Under the pieces are notes generated by a model. That model worked only from the letters and a program-made list of their open reading frames with translations. It ran no database searches and had not been told where the DNA came from. Below are positions 28,416-38,288 of a DNA stretch of 64,000 nt, one piece after another (position 1 is the first letter of the stretch; every line of letters begins with the position of its first letter). A program made the position numbers and the translations under genes. This stretch comes from Roseinatronobacter monicus. GTDB taxonomy: Bacteria; Pseudomonadota; Alphaproteobacteria; Rhodobacterales; Rhodobacteraceae. The DNA is taken from contig NZ_VFPT01000001.1 in assembly GCF_006716865.1 (NCBI RefSeq), positions 1,793,001 to 1,857,000 on the forward strand. Reading direction: 5' to 3'.

Positions 28416-28868
28416 TTAGCCTTTCACCTCGAGACCGATCGACTTGGCCGAACCAGCAATGATCTGCATGGCGCCTTCGATGGAGTTTGCATTGAGGTCA
28501 CGCATTTTGGCCTCGGCGATTTCGCGCACCTGTTTGGTGGTGACAGAGCCAGCCATGCTGCGCCCCGGGGCTTCCGAGCCACGCGCCCGGTTGCGCTTGC
28601 CCACAGGTTTCAGGCCTGCCGCGCGCTTCAGATACCACGATGCAGGTGGTGTTTTCAGGTCCATCGTAAAGGACTTGTCCTGATAATACGTAATCACCGT
28701 CGGAATCGGCGCGCCTGGCTCCAGCTCGGCCGTGCGTGCGTTGAATTCCTTGGTGAACATCATGATATTGATGCCGCGCTGACCCAAGGCCGGGCCAACA
28801 GGTGGGGACGGGGTCGCTTTACCCGCCGGAATTTGCAGCTTTAGCTGCCCGATAACTTTCTTGGCCAT
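28416..28868 (-). CDS. rplK: 50S ribosomal protein L11
   Basis: GTPase-centre protein that binds 23S rRNA and contacts elongation factors. The start [22 protein letters not shown] is standard (cited 28770-28835). At 150 residues it is about eight longer than E. coli L11; the extra residues fall near 88-98 ([17 protein letters not shown]), between the two domains. This may be normal for the clade. Co-transcribed with rplA. Confidence 0.96.
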   Translation of the reverse strand: MAKKVIGQLKLQIPAGKATPSPPVGPALGQRGINIMMFTKEFNARTAELEPGAPIPTVITYYQDKSFTMDLKTPPASWYLKRAAGLKPVGKRNRARGSEAPGRSMAGSVTTKQVREIAEAKMRDLNANSIEGAMQIIAGSAKSIGLEVKG

Positions 28869-28979
28869 CTGGCCTCTCCTTTTTCACCTCACCCCGATCG
28901 CACGCGTGCAAGGGGCTGTTGCGGTTTAGTGGTCAGGCATGGTCCGGGCGCGCCCAGCCAGCCTCCCACGCACATCACA

Positions 28980-29513
28980 TCAGATGTCTTTCGACACCTG
29001 TGTGAATTCCAGATCGACCGGGGTAGCCCGGCCAAAAATCGAGACCATCACCTTCAGGCGGCTGCTGGCCTCGTCTACTTCTTCGACCAGCCCCGAGAAC
29101 CCCTCGAATGGCCCGTCATTTACCTTGACCTGCTCGCCGACCTCAAAATGGATCAGCGTGCGCGGCGCTTCTTCGCCTTCCTGAACGCGGTTCAGGATCA
29201 GGTTCACTTCTTCATCGCGCATCGGCATGGGCTTGCCTTGGGTGCCCAGAAAACCTGTGACGCGATTGATGGAATTGATCAGGTGATAGGCTTTCGCGCT
29301 CATCTCCATGCGCACCAGCACATAACCGGGCATGAAGCGGCGCTCGGAGGTTACTTTTTTGCCGCGGCGCACCTCAAGCACTTCTTCCGTAGGCACCAGA
29401 ACTTCTTCAATCTGCTCTTCCAGCCCCGCCTCTGCTACGGCGGTGCGAATGGCCTCGGCCACTTTCTTTTCGAAATTCGACAGAACGCTTACCGAATACC
29501 AGCGCTTGGCCAT
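28980..29513 (-). CDS. nusG: Transcription termination/antitermination protein NusG
   Basis: Binds RNA polymerase and links it to Rho or ribosomes. The NGN domain begins MAKRWYSVSVLSNFEKK and the C-terminal KOW domain includes VKVNDGPFEGFSG. I chose the ATG at 29513 (177 residues) with GGGGA just upstream; start codons at 29522 and 29552 add residues not found in the family. It lies 111 bases before rplK. Confidence 0.95.
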   Translation of the reverse strand: MAKRWYSVSVLSNFEKKVAEAIRTAVAEAGLEEQIEEVLVPTEEVLEVRRGKKVTSERRFMPGYVLVRMEMSAKAYHLINSINRVTGFLGTQGKPMPMRDEEVNLILNRVQEGEEAPRTLIHFEVGEQVKVNDGPFEGFSGLVEEVDEASSRLKVMVSIFGRATPVDLEFTQVSKDI

Positions 29514-29605
29514 GTTCCCCATCTTTCTGCTCTTCTCCGATGCGAACTGCACCGGCCTGTCAGGTTTTCGTCAAATACTGACGATCTTTCCTGTCAGAAG
29601 GTCAA

Positions 29606-29633
29606 AACAAACAGCGCACCGAGTCGGTGCGCT
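29606..29633 (-). terminator. Terminator-like hairpin between secE and nusG
   Basis: On the minus strand, AGCGCACC GACTC GGTGCGCT (29613-29633) is a perfect 8-bp stem followed by GTTTGTT. It lies 63 bases after the secE stop and 100 bases before the nusG start. It could be a partial terminator or processing point. A TTGACC box about 18 bases before TCAGTAT downstream might restart transcription for nusG. Confidence 0.5.
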
Positions 29634-29695
29634 TTGAGCAGTCCATTACAGGCAGAGCGGGGGGTTTTCAAGCCCTGCCGCCTGTCCGCCGGATG

Positions 29696-29893
29696 CTAAT
29701 TGAACATTCCCAGAAGTCCACCAAGTCCTGTACGGATCGTAAGGTCGACTAAAAAGAAGAAAACAGCCGTAAGGGCTGCCATGATAAACACCATGACGGT
29801 TGTTACCAGCACTTCGCGCCGTGTAGGCCACGTGACCTTTGCGGCCTCTGCGCGCACTTGCTGCATGAACTGGAAGGGGTTGGTCTTGGCCAT
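29696..29893 (-). CDS. secE: Preprotein translocase subunit SecE
   Basis: Small essential SecYEG subunit of 65 residues with a single C-terminal membrane segment. The amphipathic helix before it reads QQVRAEAAKVTWPTRREVL, typical of short SecE forms. It is followed by nusG, as in most bacteria. Upstream, where tRNA-Trp would normally be close, a sulfotransferase-like gene intervenes. Confidence 0.94.
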   Translation of the reverse strand: MAKTNPFQFMQQVRAEAAKVTWPTRREVLVTTVMVFIMAALTAVFFFLVDLTIRTGLGGLLGMFN

Positions 29894-29983
29894 GCGACTA
29901 ATCCTTTTGCTTAGTGGTCGACATACGCAGCCCCTGCCCCGGTTTCAAGTCGCTTTTCGGTGTCTGTTGCAGCTATGCCGATG

Positions 29984-30892
29984 TCACAGGGTCAGACATG
30001 TGACACGGGGCCAGAGGGCGAGTTGTTTCCAGTCGCTGTCATACTGGCTACGCGACTGCGCAACCAGCGCGGAAGAAAACGGCTGTAGCGGCGGGTATTG
30101 CGCAGATTTCGGAAATTTTCGTATCTGCTGTTTGACCGTCTTTTTCGGATCGCGCGCCGGATCTTCGGCAATCAGCGCCCTTGCCTGTTGCCAAGCCTGC
30201 GCCGAGATTCCCAACAGGCGCGGCCCGTCAGCGCCCAGCCACGCACACGCACGCGCATCCCCAAGCAGTTGCTCGGCCAGAACAGGTGCGATTTCCGGAT
30301 ACGCCTCATAGCGCCACAGCAATATATGCGAAACACCTGCACACCCCAGCAGGCGCGATATCAATTCAGGCCAACGCAAGGCAAGCGGGTCAATGCCATC
30401 CACAAACGCGTCGAAGCAAACCGGATGTCCTGCCAGCGCCTGATGCCCATGCGCCGAGATCAGAAACCCAAGCGGGTCGCGCAGGCAAAGCGCAAGTGTG
30501 ACATTTTGCAAGCCGAGGCTTGAAATCAGGTGCGCGATGCGTGGGGCAGCTTGCGGATAAAGCTGCGATCCCTCTGCGATAAAAGGGGGGCGTGGACGAC
30601 CCAGAATATTCTCGTCCGACAAGACGACACGTTGGCCTGCCCTGTGGGCCGTCGCCAGCGCCTGAAGCAAGGTATGCGGGTTTGCGGGTGCGCGATGTTC
30701 GGCCTTGCGGGGTGCCGGATACGCGTGTCGCTTGCGCAGCGTATCAGGCCCGATATAGCGACACCCCATCGCGGCAAGCTCGTCACGATGCGCCAGAAGT
30801 GCCTTTTGCAGATGTGTGCTTGCGGTCTTGTGTGCCCCGATATGAATCGTGACCGCCGGCGGACTGGCAGGGGCAGAGGGACTCGAACCCAC
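29984..30892 (-). CDS. P-loop sulfotransferase-like protein of unknown target
   Basis: The N-terminal motif TIHIGAHKTASTHLQKAL resembles the PAPS-binding loop of bacterial sulfotransferase-like proteins (usually HKTGTT). VVLSDENILG and LALCLRDPLGFLISAH fit the later 3'-phosphate binding region. The body is about 290 residues, cytoplasmic, with no signal peptide. The start is unclear: the only usual upstream codons in frame are a GTG at 30892 and a TTG at 30925, both inside tRNA-Trp, and an ATT at 30847 directly begins the conserved motif. It sits between tRNA-Trp and secE and is foreign to that block in relatives I know. A role in sulfating a polysaccharide is only a guess. Confidence 0.65.
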   Translation of the reverse strand: MGSSPSAPASPPAVTIHIGAHKTASTHLQKALLAHRDELAAMGCRYIGPDTLRKRHAYPAPRKAEHRAPANPHTLLQALATAHRAGQRVVLSDENILGRPRPPFIAEGSQLYPQAAPRIAHLISSLGLQNVTLALCLRDPLGFLISAHGHQALAGHPVCFDAFVDGIDPLALRWPELISRLLGCAGVSHILLWRYEAYPEIAPVLAEQLLGDARACAWLGADGPRLLGISAQAWQQARALIAEDPARDPKKTVKQQIRKFPKSAQYPPLQPFSSALVAQSRSQYDSDWKQLALWPRVTCLTL

Positions 30893-30940
30893 GACCCTCG
30901 GTTTTGGAGACCGATGCTCTACCAACTGAGCTATACCCCT
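30865..30940 (-). tRNA. trnW: tRNA-Trp (anticodon CCA)
   Basis: 76 bases including an encoded CCA end. The acceptor AGGGGTA pairs with TGCCCCT, the D-arm contains AGCTCAGTTGGTAGAGC, and the anticodon loop CTCCAAA gives CCA. The T-arm reads GTGGGTTCGAGTCCC. In many bacteria tRNA-Trp lies just before secE; here a protein gene intervenes. Confidence 0.97.
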
Positions 30941-30991
30941 AGTCCGTGGGCGCAGGGTTATGACAGCGCCTGCCCAAGATCAAGAGGGAAA

Positions 30992-31663
30992 TCACGCCTC
31001 CCCTCCCGACAATTCTGCCGCTGCCGCAGCAAGTGCGTCCAGATCAGCGCCGCAAATCGCTGCCTGATAGCGCATGATATGCGCAATCGGCCAGTCCCAC
31101 CACCGAATCGTCAGAAGTTGGGCAATCACATCCGGCGCGAAGCGCACGCGCAAAGGCTGGGCGGGGTTGCCGGTCATGATCTGATAGGGTGCAACACGCC
31201 CGCCCACGACAGCCCCCGCGCCAATGATCACCCCGTCACCAATTTCAGCGCCCGGAAGAATGCGCGCGCCCTGCCCGATCCAGACATCATTGCCGATGAT
31301 CGTGTCGCGCCCCGACACAGGCATGGACGAGTCGCCCTCGAACTCACGGTGAAAAATGGCGAATGGATAGCTGGAGAACCCGTCATAGCGGTGATTGGCC
31401 GATGCGGTGATAATGCGCACACTGTCGGCGATCTGACAAAACCGCCCGATGATCAGCCGCTCGGGCGAAAACGGGTGCAGATAAGGGGCCAGATACCGTG
31501 CCCAGTCCTGTGGCGCAGACTCGGAACTCGCATAGGTATACGCGCCGATTTCCCAGCGCGGATGGTCAATCACGGCGCGCAGGAAAACTGTGTCCCTATG
31601 CGGACTGCCATCTGCCAGAATGATCGGATACACGATTGAGGGGGCCGGAAAATTCGGGGGCAT
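30992..31663 (-). CDS. CatB-type hexapeptide-repeat O-acetyltransferase
   Basis: Left-handed beta-helix acyltransferase (xenobiotic/streptogramin acetyltransferase type) expected to use acetyl-CoA. Hexapeptide repeats are visible in RLIIGRFCQIADSVRI and DTIIGNDVWIGQGARILPG with IGDGVIIGAGAVVG. The catalytic His is likely in ASANHRYDGF. The ATG at 31663 is chosen because GGAG lies six bases upstream; the product has 223 residues. The natural acceptor is unknown; a surface sugar is as likely as a drug. It lies between the ABC exporter and tRNA-Trp. Confidence 0.85.
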   Translation of the reverse strand: MPPNFPAPSIVYPIILADGSPHRDTVFLRAVIDHPRWEIGAYTYASSESAPQDWARYLAPYLHPFSPERLIIGRFCQIADSVRIITASANHRYDGFSSYPFAIFHREFEGDSSMPVSGRDTIIGNDVWIGQGARILPGAEIGDGVIIGAGAVVGGRVAPYQIMTGNPAQPLRVRFAPDVIAQLLTIRWWDWPIAHIMRYQAAICGADLDALAAAAAELSGGEA

Positions 31664-31810
31664 CAAGAACTCCAGATTGGGCTGGACCTGCACCGCATTG
31701 CACAGCCATAAATCCCGTCTTGCAGGTTCTGACAGGTGCCAGATTTCTGCCAGAGATGTGCCGCGCGCGCAATTCCAAACCGAGGTAAAACCAACGCGAC
31801 AGGCCCGGCA

Positions 31811-31839
31811 GGTGGCGCCTGTTCAGCTCAGGCGCCACC
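31811..31839 (-). terminator. Hairpin terminator after ABC exporter
   Basis: Perfect 11-bp stem GGTGGCGCCTG/CAGGCGCCACC with a 7-base loop, starting 8 bases after the ABC gene stop on the minus strand. No U-run, so it may act with Rho or as a 3' end stabiliser. Confidence 0.6.
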
Positions 31840-31847
31840 CGTCAATC

Positions 31848-33698
31848 TTACCCCTCAATCAGGAACCCGCCCGATTGCCGCGCCCACAGCCGTGCATATA
31901 GCCCGCCTTGTGCCAGCAGGTCTTCATGCCGACCCTGCTCGATGATCAGGCCCTGATCCATCACCACCAACCGGTCCATCGCGGCAATCGTCGACAAGCG
32001 GTGTGCAATCGCAATGACGGTCTTGCCCTGCATCAGATGGGTCAGTTGTGCCTGAATGGCGGCCTCGACCTCGCTGTCGAGGGCGGATGTCGCCTCATCC
32101 AGAATCAGGATCGGCGCGTCCTTCAGCGCAACCCGCGCAATCGCGATGCGCTGGCGTTGTCCACCCGACAGCTTTACGCCACGCTCGCCAACATGGGCCT
32201 CAAGCCCGCGCCGGCCTTGTGCATCGGCCAGATCCTCGATGAAATCACGCGCCTCGGCCATGTCGGCGGCGGCCCAGATTTCAGCCTCGCTCGCTTCGGG
32301 CCGACCATAGGCGATATTGTCACGCACCGAGCGGTGCAAAAGGGCTGTGTCCTGCGTCACAACCCCGATGGCCGCACGCAAGCTTTCTTGCGTAACCTTC
32401 GAGATGTCCTGTCCATCAATCTCGATCCGGCCCTGATCAACCTCGTAAAAGCGCAAGAGCAGGTTCACCAATGTCGATTTGCCTGCGCCAGAGCGCCCGA
32501 CCAGCCCCACCTTCTCGCCCGGCGCAATACTCAGCGACAAGCCATCCAGCACAGCGGGTTTCTTGATCGCGGCCCCTTCATAGCGAAAGGTCACGGCCTT
32601 GAACTCCACAGCGCCCGATTTGGCCTCAAGCGGCAGTGCACCGGGCGCGTCGTTGATCTGGCGCGGCAAGGACAGTGTCGAGACTCCGTCGCGCACAGTG
32701 CCGATATTCTCGAACAGCGCGGCAAATTCCCACATGATCCAATGCGACATGTTGCCCAGACGCAGTGCCAGCGGAATGGCCACCGCAAGCGCCCCCAGAT
32801 CGACACGCCCCTGCAACCACAGCCACAGGCCCAGCCCCGTGACCGAGGCTGTCAGCACCGCATTGATCAGATTGACCCCGATATCCTGCAAGGCCACCAG
32901 CCGCATCTGGCGGTAAACCGTCTGCAAGAACCCGTCCAGCCCTGCGCGGGCATAGCTTTCCTCGCGCGCAGAATGGCTGAACAATTTGACTGTGGCGATA
33001 TTGGTGTAGCTGTCGACAATCCGCCCGGTCATATTCGCGCGGGCATCCGCCTGCTCCTGCGACACACGGCCCAGACGCGGCACGATGACCCACAACAGCG
33101 CGCCATAGGCGAACGACCACAGCAAAAAGGGCAAGGCAAGCCGCGCATCCTGCGTCGCTGCCAGCCACAATGTGCCAATGAAATATGCGCTGATATAGAC
33201 AGCGACATCCATCAGCTTCATCACCACTTCGCGCACCGAAATCGCGGTTTGCATCAAGCGTGTGGCAATGCGCCCGGCAAATTCATCCTGAAAATAGCCC
33301 ATCGACTGGCCCAATATCCAGCGATGCGCCTGCCAGCGGATGCGCTGGGGGAAATTGCCCATGATGGCCTGATACATAACCAGCGCCCCAATCACCGAAA
33401 TGATGGGCAACGCGATCAGTTGCAGCCCCGCCATGCCCATCAATCGGCCGAGTTCTTCAGCCATAAAGCGCTCTGGTCCCAATTCGGACATGCGATTGAC
33501 CAGCCGGCCCAGATAGCCGATCAGAATAATCTCGATGATGGCAAACATCACCGACAGGCCCGACATGGCAAACAGCCATGGCAGCAACGGGCGCGCGAAA
33601 TGCAGGCAAAAACCCGAAAGCGTGGTGGGGGGCTGGGTGGGCAGTGCCGCAGGATAGGCGTCTATCTGCGCCTCGAAACGCGAGAATAGTTTATTCAT
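31848..33698 (-). CDS. ABC exporter, fused permease and ATPase (MsbA/MdlB-like)
   Basis: Half-transporter of 616 residues that works as a dimer in the inner membrane. The N-terminal half has about six membrane helices. The C-terminal ATPase shows Walker A GRSGAGKST, the signature LSGGQRQRI, Walker B LILDEATSALDSE and switch His IAHRLSTIA. The substrate is unknown; lipid, peptide or drug export are all possible. Start at 33698 (MNKLFSRFEAQIDAYP) with GAGG five bases upstream; an ATG at 33713 lies in the tuf terminator. It is directly downstream of tuf. Confidence 0.92.
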   Translation of the reverse strand: MNKLFSRFEAQIDAYPAALPTQPPTTLSGFCLHFARPLLPWLFAMSGLSVMFAIIEIILIGYLGRLVNRMSELGPERFMAEELGRLMGMAGLQLIALPIISVIGALVMYQAIMGNFPQRIRWQAHRWILGQSMGYFQDEFAGRIATRLMQTAISVREVVMKLMDVAVYISAYFIGTLWLAATQDARLALPFLLWSFAYGALLWVIVPRLGRVSQEQADARANMTGRIVDSYTNIATVKLFSHSAREESYARAGLDGFLQTVYRQMRLVALQDIGVNLINAVLTASVTGLGLWLWLQGRVDLGALAVAIPLALRLGNMSHWIMWEFAALFENIGTVRDGVSTLSLPRQINDAPGALPLEAKSGAVEFKAVTFRYEGAAIKKPAVLDGLSLSIAPGEKVGLVGRSGAGKSTLVNLLLRFYEVDQGRIEIDGQDISKVTQESLRAAIGVVTQDTALLHRSVRDNIAYGRPEASEAEIWAAADMAEARDFIEDLADAQGRRGLEAHVGERGVKLSGGQRQRIAIARVALKDAPILILDEATSALDSEVEAAIQAQLTHLMQGKTVIAIAHRLSTIAAMDRLVVMDQGLIIEQGRHEDLLAQGGLYARLWARQSGGFLIEG

Positions 33699-33715
33699 GT
33701 TGGCCTCGACCATAG

Positions 33716-33747
33716 AAAAAGGGCGCGCAATGCCTGCACGCCCCTTG
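33716..33747 (-). terminator. Intrinsic terminator after tuf
   Basis: On the minus strand, AAGGGGCGTGC and GCGCGCCCTT form an imperfect GC-rich stem followed by TTTTT, beginning about 25 bases past the tuf stop. The following ABC gene starts immediately after it and so needs read-through or its own promoter. Confidence 0.75.
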
Positions 33748-33771
33748 CAAGATCAAGGCGTAAAGGCTTGA

Positions 33772-34947
33772 TTACTGGATGATTTTCGACACAACGCCAG
33801 CGCCGACGGTGCGGCCGCCTTCGCGGATGGCGAAACGCAGCTTCTCTTCCATCGCGATGGGGGCGATCAGCTCAACCGTGAATTTCAGGTTGTCGCCGGG
33901 CATCACCATCTCAGTGCCTTCGGGCAGTTGAACCGTGCCGGTCACATCTGTCGTGCGGAAGTAGAATTGCGGACGATAGTTCGCAAAGAACGGTGTGTGA
34001 CGACCGCCTTCTTCCTTGGTCAGAATATAGGCTTCGGCTTCGAACTTGGTGTGGGGCTGAACCGATTTCGGTTTGCACAGAACTTGACCACGCTCGACAT
34101 CTTCACGGCCAATCCCGCGCAGCAATGCGCCGATATTGTCGCCCGCTTCCCCGCGATCCAGCAGCTTGCGGAACATTTCCACACCGGTACAGGTCGTGGT
34201 CTTGGTGTCGCGGATACCAACGATTTCAATCGCGTCGCCCACATTGATCACGCCACGCTCCACACGGCCGGTCACAACTGTGCCGCGACCGGAAATCGAG
34301 AACACATCCTCGATCGGCATCAGGAAGGGCTGGTCAACCGCACGCTCAGGCGTGGGGATGTATTCGTCAACCGCAGCCAGAAGCGCCTTGATCGAGTTTT
34401 CGCCGATCTCGGGATCGCGGCCTTCCATCGCTGCCAGAGCAGAGCCTTTGATGATAGGGATATCGTCGCCGGGATAGTCGTAGGAGGTCAGCAGCTCGCG
34501 GATCTCCATTTCGACCAGTTCCAGCAGCTCTTCGTCATCCACCTGATCGACCTTGTTCATGTAGACAACCATGAACGGAATGCCGACCTGACGGCCCAGC
34601 AGGATGTGCTCGCGTGTTTGCGGCATGGGGCCATCGGCGGCGTTCACAACCAGAATAGCACCATCCATCTGCGCCGCACCGGTGATCATGTTTTTCACAT
34701 AATCGGCGTGGCCGGGGCAATCGACATGCGCATAGTGGCGCGCATCGGTTTCATATTCGACATGCGCAGTCGAAATCGTGATACCGCGTGCTTTCTCTTC
34801 GGGGGCGCCATCAATCTGATCATAGGCCCGGAAATCGCCGAAATACTTGGTGATCGCCGCTGTCAGCGTTGTCTTGCCGTGGTCCACGTGACCAATCGTC
34901 CCGATATTCACGTGCGGTTTATTGCGTTCAAACTTTTGCTTTGCCAT
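33772..34947 (-). CDS. tuf: Elongation factor Tu
   Basis: GTPase that carries aminoacyl-tRNA to the ribosome; 391 residues, full length. G-motifs: [19 protein letters not shown] and MNKVDQ. The C-terminus [10 protein letters not shown] is typical. Rhodobacteraceae usually have two tuf copies; this one is near tRNA-Trp/secE. Confidence 0.98.
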   Translation of the reverse strand: MAKQKFERNKPHVNIGTIGHVDHGKTTLTAAITKYFGDFRAYDQIDGAPEEKARGITISTAHVEYETDARHYAHVDCPGHADYVKNMITGAAQMDGAILVVNAADGPMPQTREHILLGRQVGIPFMVVYMNKVDQVDDEELLELVEMEIRELLTSYDYPGDDIPIIKGSALAAMEGRDPEIGENSIKALLAAVDEYIPTPERAVDQPFLMPIEDVFSISGRGTVVTGRVERGVINVGDAIEIVGIRDTKTTTCTGVEMFRKLLDRGEAGDNIGALLRGIGREDVERGQVLCKPKSVQPHTKFEAEAYILTKEEGGRHTPFFANYRPQFYFRTTDVTGTVQLPEGTEMVMPGDNLKFTVELIAPIAMEEKLRFAIREGGRTVGAGVVSKIIQ

Positions 34948-35135
34948 GGTTTCGGCACCCTTTGTTGCTGGGCCACGTCAGTGTGACCCGAAAAGACACG
35001 CGGGCCACTTACTCAGCTTGGCCCGGAAAATCAAGCACGGTTTCGTCAGGAAATGACAAGGTGCCGGGTTTTGGGCAAACTGCTCAGATTGCTATAACCG
35101 CTGGGGCCGCGTCGTTGCCGCAAACCCCATCGGCG
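34948..35135 (-). other. tuf upstream region
   Basis: 188 bases between the tuf start and the lipoprotein gene end. It should contain the tuf promoter. A GAAACC/GGTTTC-rich stretch lies before the ATG, but I cannot assign boxes with confidence. Confidence 0.3.
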
Positions 35136-35756
35136 CTAACTGGCATCTCCGGTTTCAACCAACTCTGCTGCGGCTTCGGCATTGATACCCTCTGACTCTG
35201 TGCTTTCAGGCTTTGGTGGGAACCAGTCGGAATTGGACGCGAGCCAGTTTTCGATAGACAAAACAACGTTTTCCGCAAGGTTCTGCATCTGCTGCTCGCG
35301 CGTCTGGGTGTTGCCAGAGCCGACAATGGTTTCGCCTGAAATCGCTTCGCCGACAATGATCCGGTGAGGCCGCGCATTCAGCTTCTCGCCCGCGGCATCA
35401 TCCCACAAATCAACTGTGACCCCCAATGCCGAGCGAGGCGACAGCACCAGCGGAATGCCCGGTGGGGCGATCATATAAGCCTGAACATTGACTCCGATAT
35501 GATAAAGCTTGTCGCCATCATAGCGCCCCAGTCTGCGGCGCATTTCCGAGACAATCGTCTCTTCCCATTCATCCGCTTCTGCGGGGCGCGAGCCGGGCAA
35601 GGGCGTGGCGTCATCTGCAACGACAATCGCATGGCTGAGGAAGAAATCCCCCAATTCTGCGCGCTCATCTCTCAATTCCGCCCCGCTGGCGCAGGCCGAG
35701 ACGGTGAAAGCCACCAAAAGCGCCTTGATCGGGCGCGGAACAGTTACAGCAACCAT
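35136..35756 (-). CDS. Putative lipoprotein of unknown function
   Basis: 206 residues. A lipoprotein signal is visible: a basic start, a hydrophobic core LLVAFTV and a lipobox-like VSAC, so the mature protein would be lipid-anchored at Cys22. The remainder has no domain I recognise, and the C-terminus is acidic (ESTESEGINAEAAAELVE). The ATG at 35756 is preferred, with GGAG seven bases upstream. It stands between parC and tuf. Confidence 0.75.
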   Translation of the reverse strand: MVAVTVPRPIKALLVAFTVSACASGAELRDERAELGDFFLSHAIVVADDATPLPGSRPAEADEWEETIVSEMRRRLGRYDGDKLYHIGVNVQAYMIAPPGIPLVLSPRSALGVTVDLWDDAAGEKLNARPHRIIVGEAISGETIVGSGNTQTREQQMQNLAENVVLSIENWLASNSDWFPPKPESTESEGINAEAAAELVETGDAS

Positions 35757-35837
35757 CTGCAATCTCCGAGTTGATACACCGCATTGCTAACTGATCATCG
35801 CGCAAGAGGCAAATCACGCCCGAAAGCGTCCCGCCCT

Positions 35838-38141
35838 CTAGTTGAACCGATTGTCGCGGGGAAAGCCGCGCGGGGCCATGCGGCCTGCGCTGGCGCGTTT
35901 GCCCTGCCATTCGGCAAGATCCGTTTCCAGACGCGTACGCCCTGCAGGGTCTTTCCACGACAGCCCCTCAGCAAGTGTGATCGTGCGCAGATCGGACAGG
36001 CCGCCATCCTTGTAGGATTGCAACCTGACGCCCTTGCCGCGCGCCATCTCGGGCAGTTCGTCCAGCGCGAAAATCAGCAGCTTGCGGTTCTCGCCCACCA
36101 CAGCCAGATGATCCCCCTCAACGCGGCGGCAGACATGCGCGCGCACCCCTTCCTTGAGGTTCAGCACCTGCCTGCCAGAGCGGGTCTGGGCGATAATCTC
36201 ATCCGCGGGCACAATGAACCCATCCCCGCTGGAGGAGGCGACAACCAGCTTCAAATCCGGCCTATGGGTGAAAATGTCCAAGATTTCCGCCTCATTGGGC
36301 AGATCGATCATCAGGCGCACAGGCTCTCCCATACCGCGCCCGCCGGGCAGATTGACGCCCATCAGCGTGTAGAACCTGCCGTTAGAGCCAAAGATCACAA
36401 TTTTATCTGTGGTTTCGGCGTGAAGGGCAAAGCGCCCCTCGTCGCCGTCCTTGAACTTGAACGCCTGATCTAGGGCGACATGCCCTTTCATGGCCCGTAT
36501 CCAGCCCATTTTCGAGCAGACAACCGTGATCGGCTCACGCTCGATCATCGCCTCCAGAGGTACATCCTCGACGACGCCCGCTTCGGCAAAATCAGTGCGC
36601 CGACGGCCCAGATCAGTGGCCTTGCCGAATTTGGCCTGCACATCGCGCAACTCGGTGCTGATGCGTTTCCATTGCAACCGGTCCGAGGCCAGCAGATCCT
36701 CTAGTGCGGCGCGTTCCTTCAGCAACTCGTCGCGCTCGCGCTTCAACTCCAACTCTTCCAGACGCCGCAAGCTGCGCAGGCGCATGTTCAGGATCGCTTC
36801 GGCCTGTAGCTCTGACAGCTCCCCCTCGCTGGGCGGAGGCGAGACGTAATCGGCCTCGGAGACGGCGCGCACAAACGCGCGGCCCCACTGCTCGCGCATC
36901 AGCGCCGCGCGCGGGGCCTCGTCATAGCGGATAATGTCGATTACCCGGTCAAGGTTGAGGAAGGCGATGATGAACCCTTCCAGCACTTCCAGCCGGTGGT
37001 CGATCTTGTCCAGCCGGTGCTGGCTGCGCCGTGTCAGAACCTCGCGCCGGTGGTCCAGAAAAGCGTGCAGCACCTCGCGCAGCCCGCAGACACGCGGCGT
37101 CACACCATCAACCAGCACATTCATGTTCAGGCTGAAACGCGTTTCCAGATCGGAATTCTTGAACAACATGCCCATCATCAATTCAGGGTCAACGCTGCGG
37201 CTTTTGGGTTCCAGAACGATTCGCACATCATCCGCCGATTCGTCGCGGATATCTGCCAGAAGGGGCACTTTGCGGGTCTGGATCACCTCGGCCAGTTTTT
37301 CGATCAGGCGCGATTTGGGCACCTGAAACGGAATTTCGGTGACAATGACCTGCCATTGACCACGCCCCAGGTCCTCGACCTGCCAGCGGGCACGCAGCCG
37401 AAACGACCCGCGCCCTGTTTTATAGGCATTGAGAATCGACTCGCGCGGCTCCACCACCACCCCGCCTGTCGGGAAATCGGGGCCGGGAATGAGTTTAATC
37501 AAATCTTCCTCTGGCAGATCGGGCGTGCCGATCAGCGCCAGACAACCCTCGACAAGCTCGTCCAGATTATGCGGCGGAATATTGGTGGCCATGCCAACCG
37601 CAATGCCACTGGCCCCATTCGCCAGCAGGTTGGGAAAGGCAGCAGGCAGAACAATCGGTTCTTCCAGCGTGCCGTCGTAATTGGGGCGGAAATCGACCGA
37701 ATTCTCGGCCAGCCCTTCCAGCAGCGCCTCGGCGGCGGCGGTCATGCGGGCCTCGGTGTAGCGGGCGGCGGCGGGGTTGTCGCCATCGATATTGCCGAAA
37801 TTGCCTTGCCCGTCGACCAGCGGATAGCGCACGTTGAAATCTTGCGCCAGCCGCGCCATGGCGTCGTAAATCGCAGAATCACCATGCGGGTGATAATTGC
37901 CCATCACATCGCCCGTGATCTTGGCCGATTTGCGAAACCCCCCGTTCGAGGCCAGCTTCAATTCGCGCATGGCGAACAGAATACGCCGGTGCACAGGCTT
38001 TAGCCCGTCGCGGGCATCCGGCAGTGCACGGTGCATGATGGTCGAGAGTGCATATTGCAGATAGCGCGACCCAAGCGCACGGCGCAGGGGTTCGGCCACT
38101 GGGGCGGTCAGATCGGGAAGCGCGTCATCATCTTGTGCCAT
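35838..38141 (-). CDS. parC: DNA topoisomerase IV subunit A
   Basis: Breakage-reunion subunit that, with ParE, separates linked daughter chromosomes. The protein has 767 residues from the ATG at 38141 ([11 protein letters not shown]). The active-site tyrosine lies in [10 protein letters not shown], and the quinolone region reads [15 protein letters not shown], i.e. the usual Ser and acidic residue, so no resistance change is visible. A GyrA-like C-terminal beta-propeller follows. A start at 38234 would add 31 residues unlike the family. Confidence 0.96.
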   Translation of the reverse strand: MAQDDDALPDLTAPVAEPLRRALGSRYLQYALSTIMHRALPDARDGLKPVHRRILFAMRELKLASNGGFRKSAKITGDVMGNYHPHGDSAIYDAMARLAQDFNVRYPLVDGQGNFGNIDGDNPAAARYTEARMTAAAEALLEGLAENSVDFRPNYDGTLEEPIVLPAAFPNLLANGASGIAVGMATNIPPHNLDELVEGCLALIGTPDLPEEDLIKLIPGPDFPTGGVVVEPRESILNAYKTGRGSFRLRARWQVEDLGRGQWQVIVTEIPFQVPKSRLIEKLAEVIQTRKVPLLADIRDESADDVRIVLEPKSRSVDPELMMGMLFKNSDLETRFSLNMNVLVDGVTPRVCGLREVLHAFLDHRREVLTRRSQHRLDKIDHRLEVLEGFIIAFLNLDRVIDIIRYDEAPRAALMREQWGRAFVRAVSEADYVSPPPSEGELSELQAEAILNMRLRSLRRLEELELKRERDELLKERAALEDLLASDRLQWKRISTELRDVQAKFGKATDLGRRRTDFAEAGVVEDVPLEAMIEREPITVVCSKMGWIRAMKGHVALDQAFKFKDGDEGRFALHAETTDKIVIFGSNGRFYTLMGVNLPGGRGMGEPVRLMIDLPNEAEILDIFTHRPDLKLVVASSSGDGFIVPADEIIAQTRSGRQVLNLKEGVRAHVCRRVEGDHLAVVGENRKLLIFALDELPEMARGKGVRLQSYKDGGLSDLRTITLAEGLSWKDPAGRTRLETDLAEWQGKRASAGRMAPRGFPRDNRFN

Positions 38142-38288
38142 TTTCCTGCAATACCCCCAAGCAATGCCTCGCGTCCAGCCCCAACAACACGGCAAAGTTA
38201 CGATGCCCAAAAACTTGCCGCTTGAAGGCGTCATGATGTCGCGCCTAGATTTGGCGACACATCTTTACCCGACCTGGAGGGTCTGTTC

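Noticed and set aside
30868..30940. tRNA-Trp as an attachment site of an integrated element
   Set aside because: No integrase and no partial tRNA copy found within the window.
31908..33689. 593-residue plus-strand ORF
   Set aside because: Antisense of the ABC exporter gene; no family resemblance.
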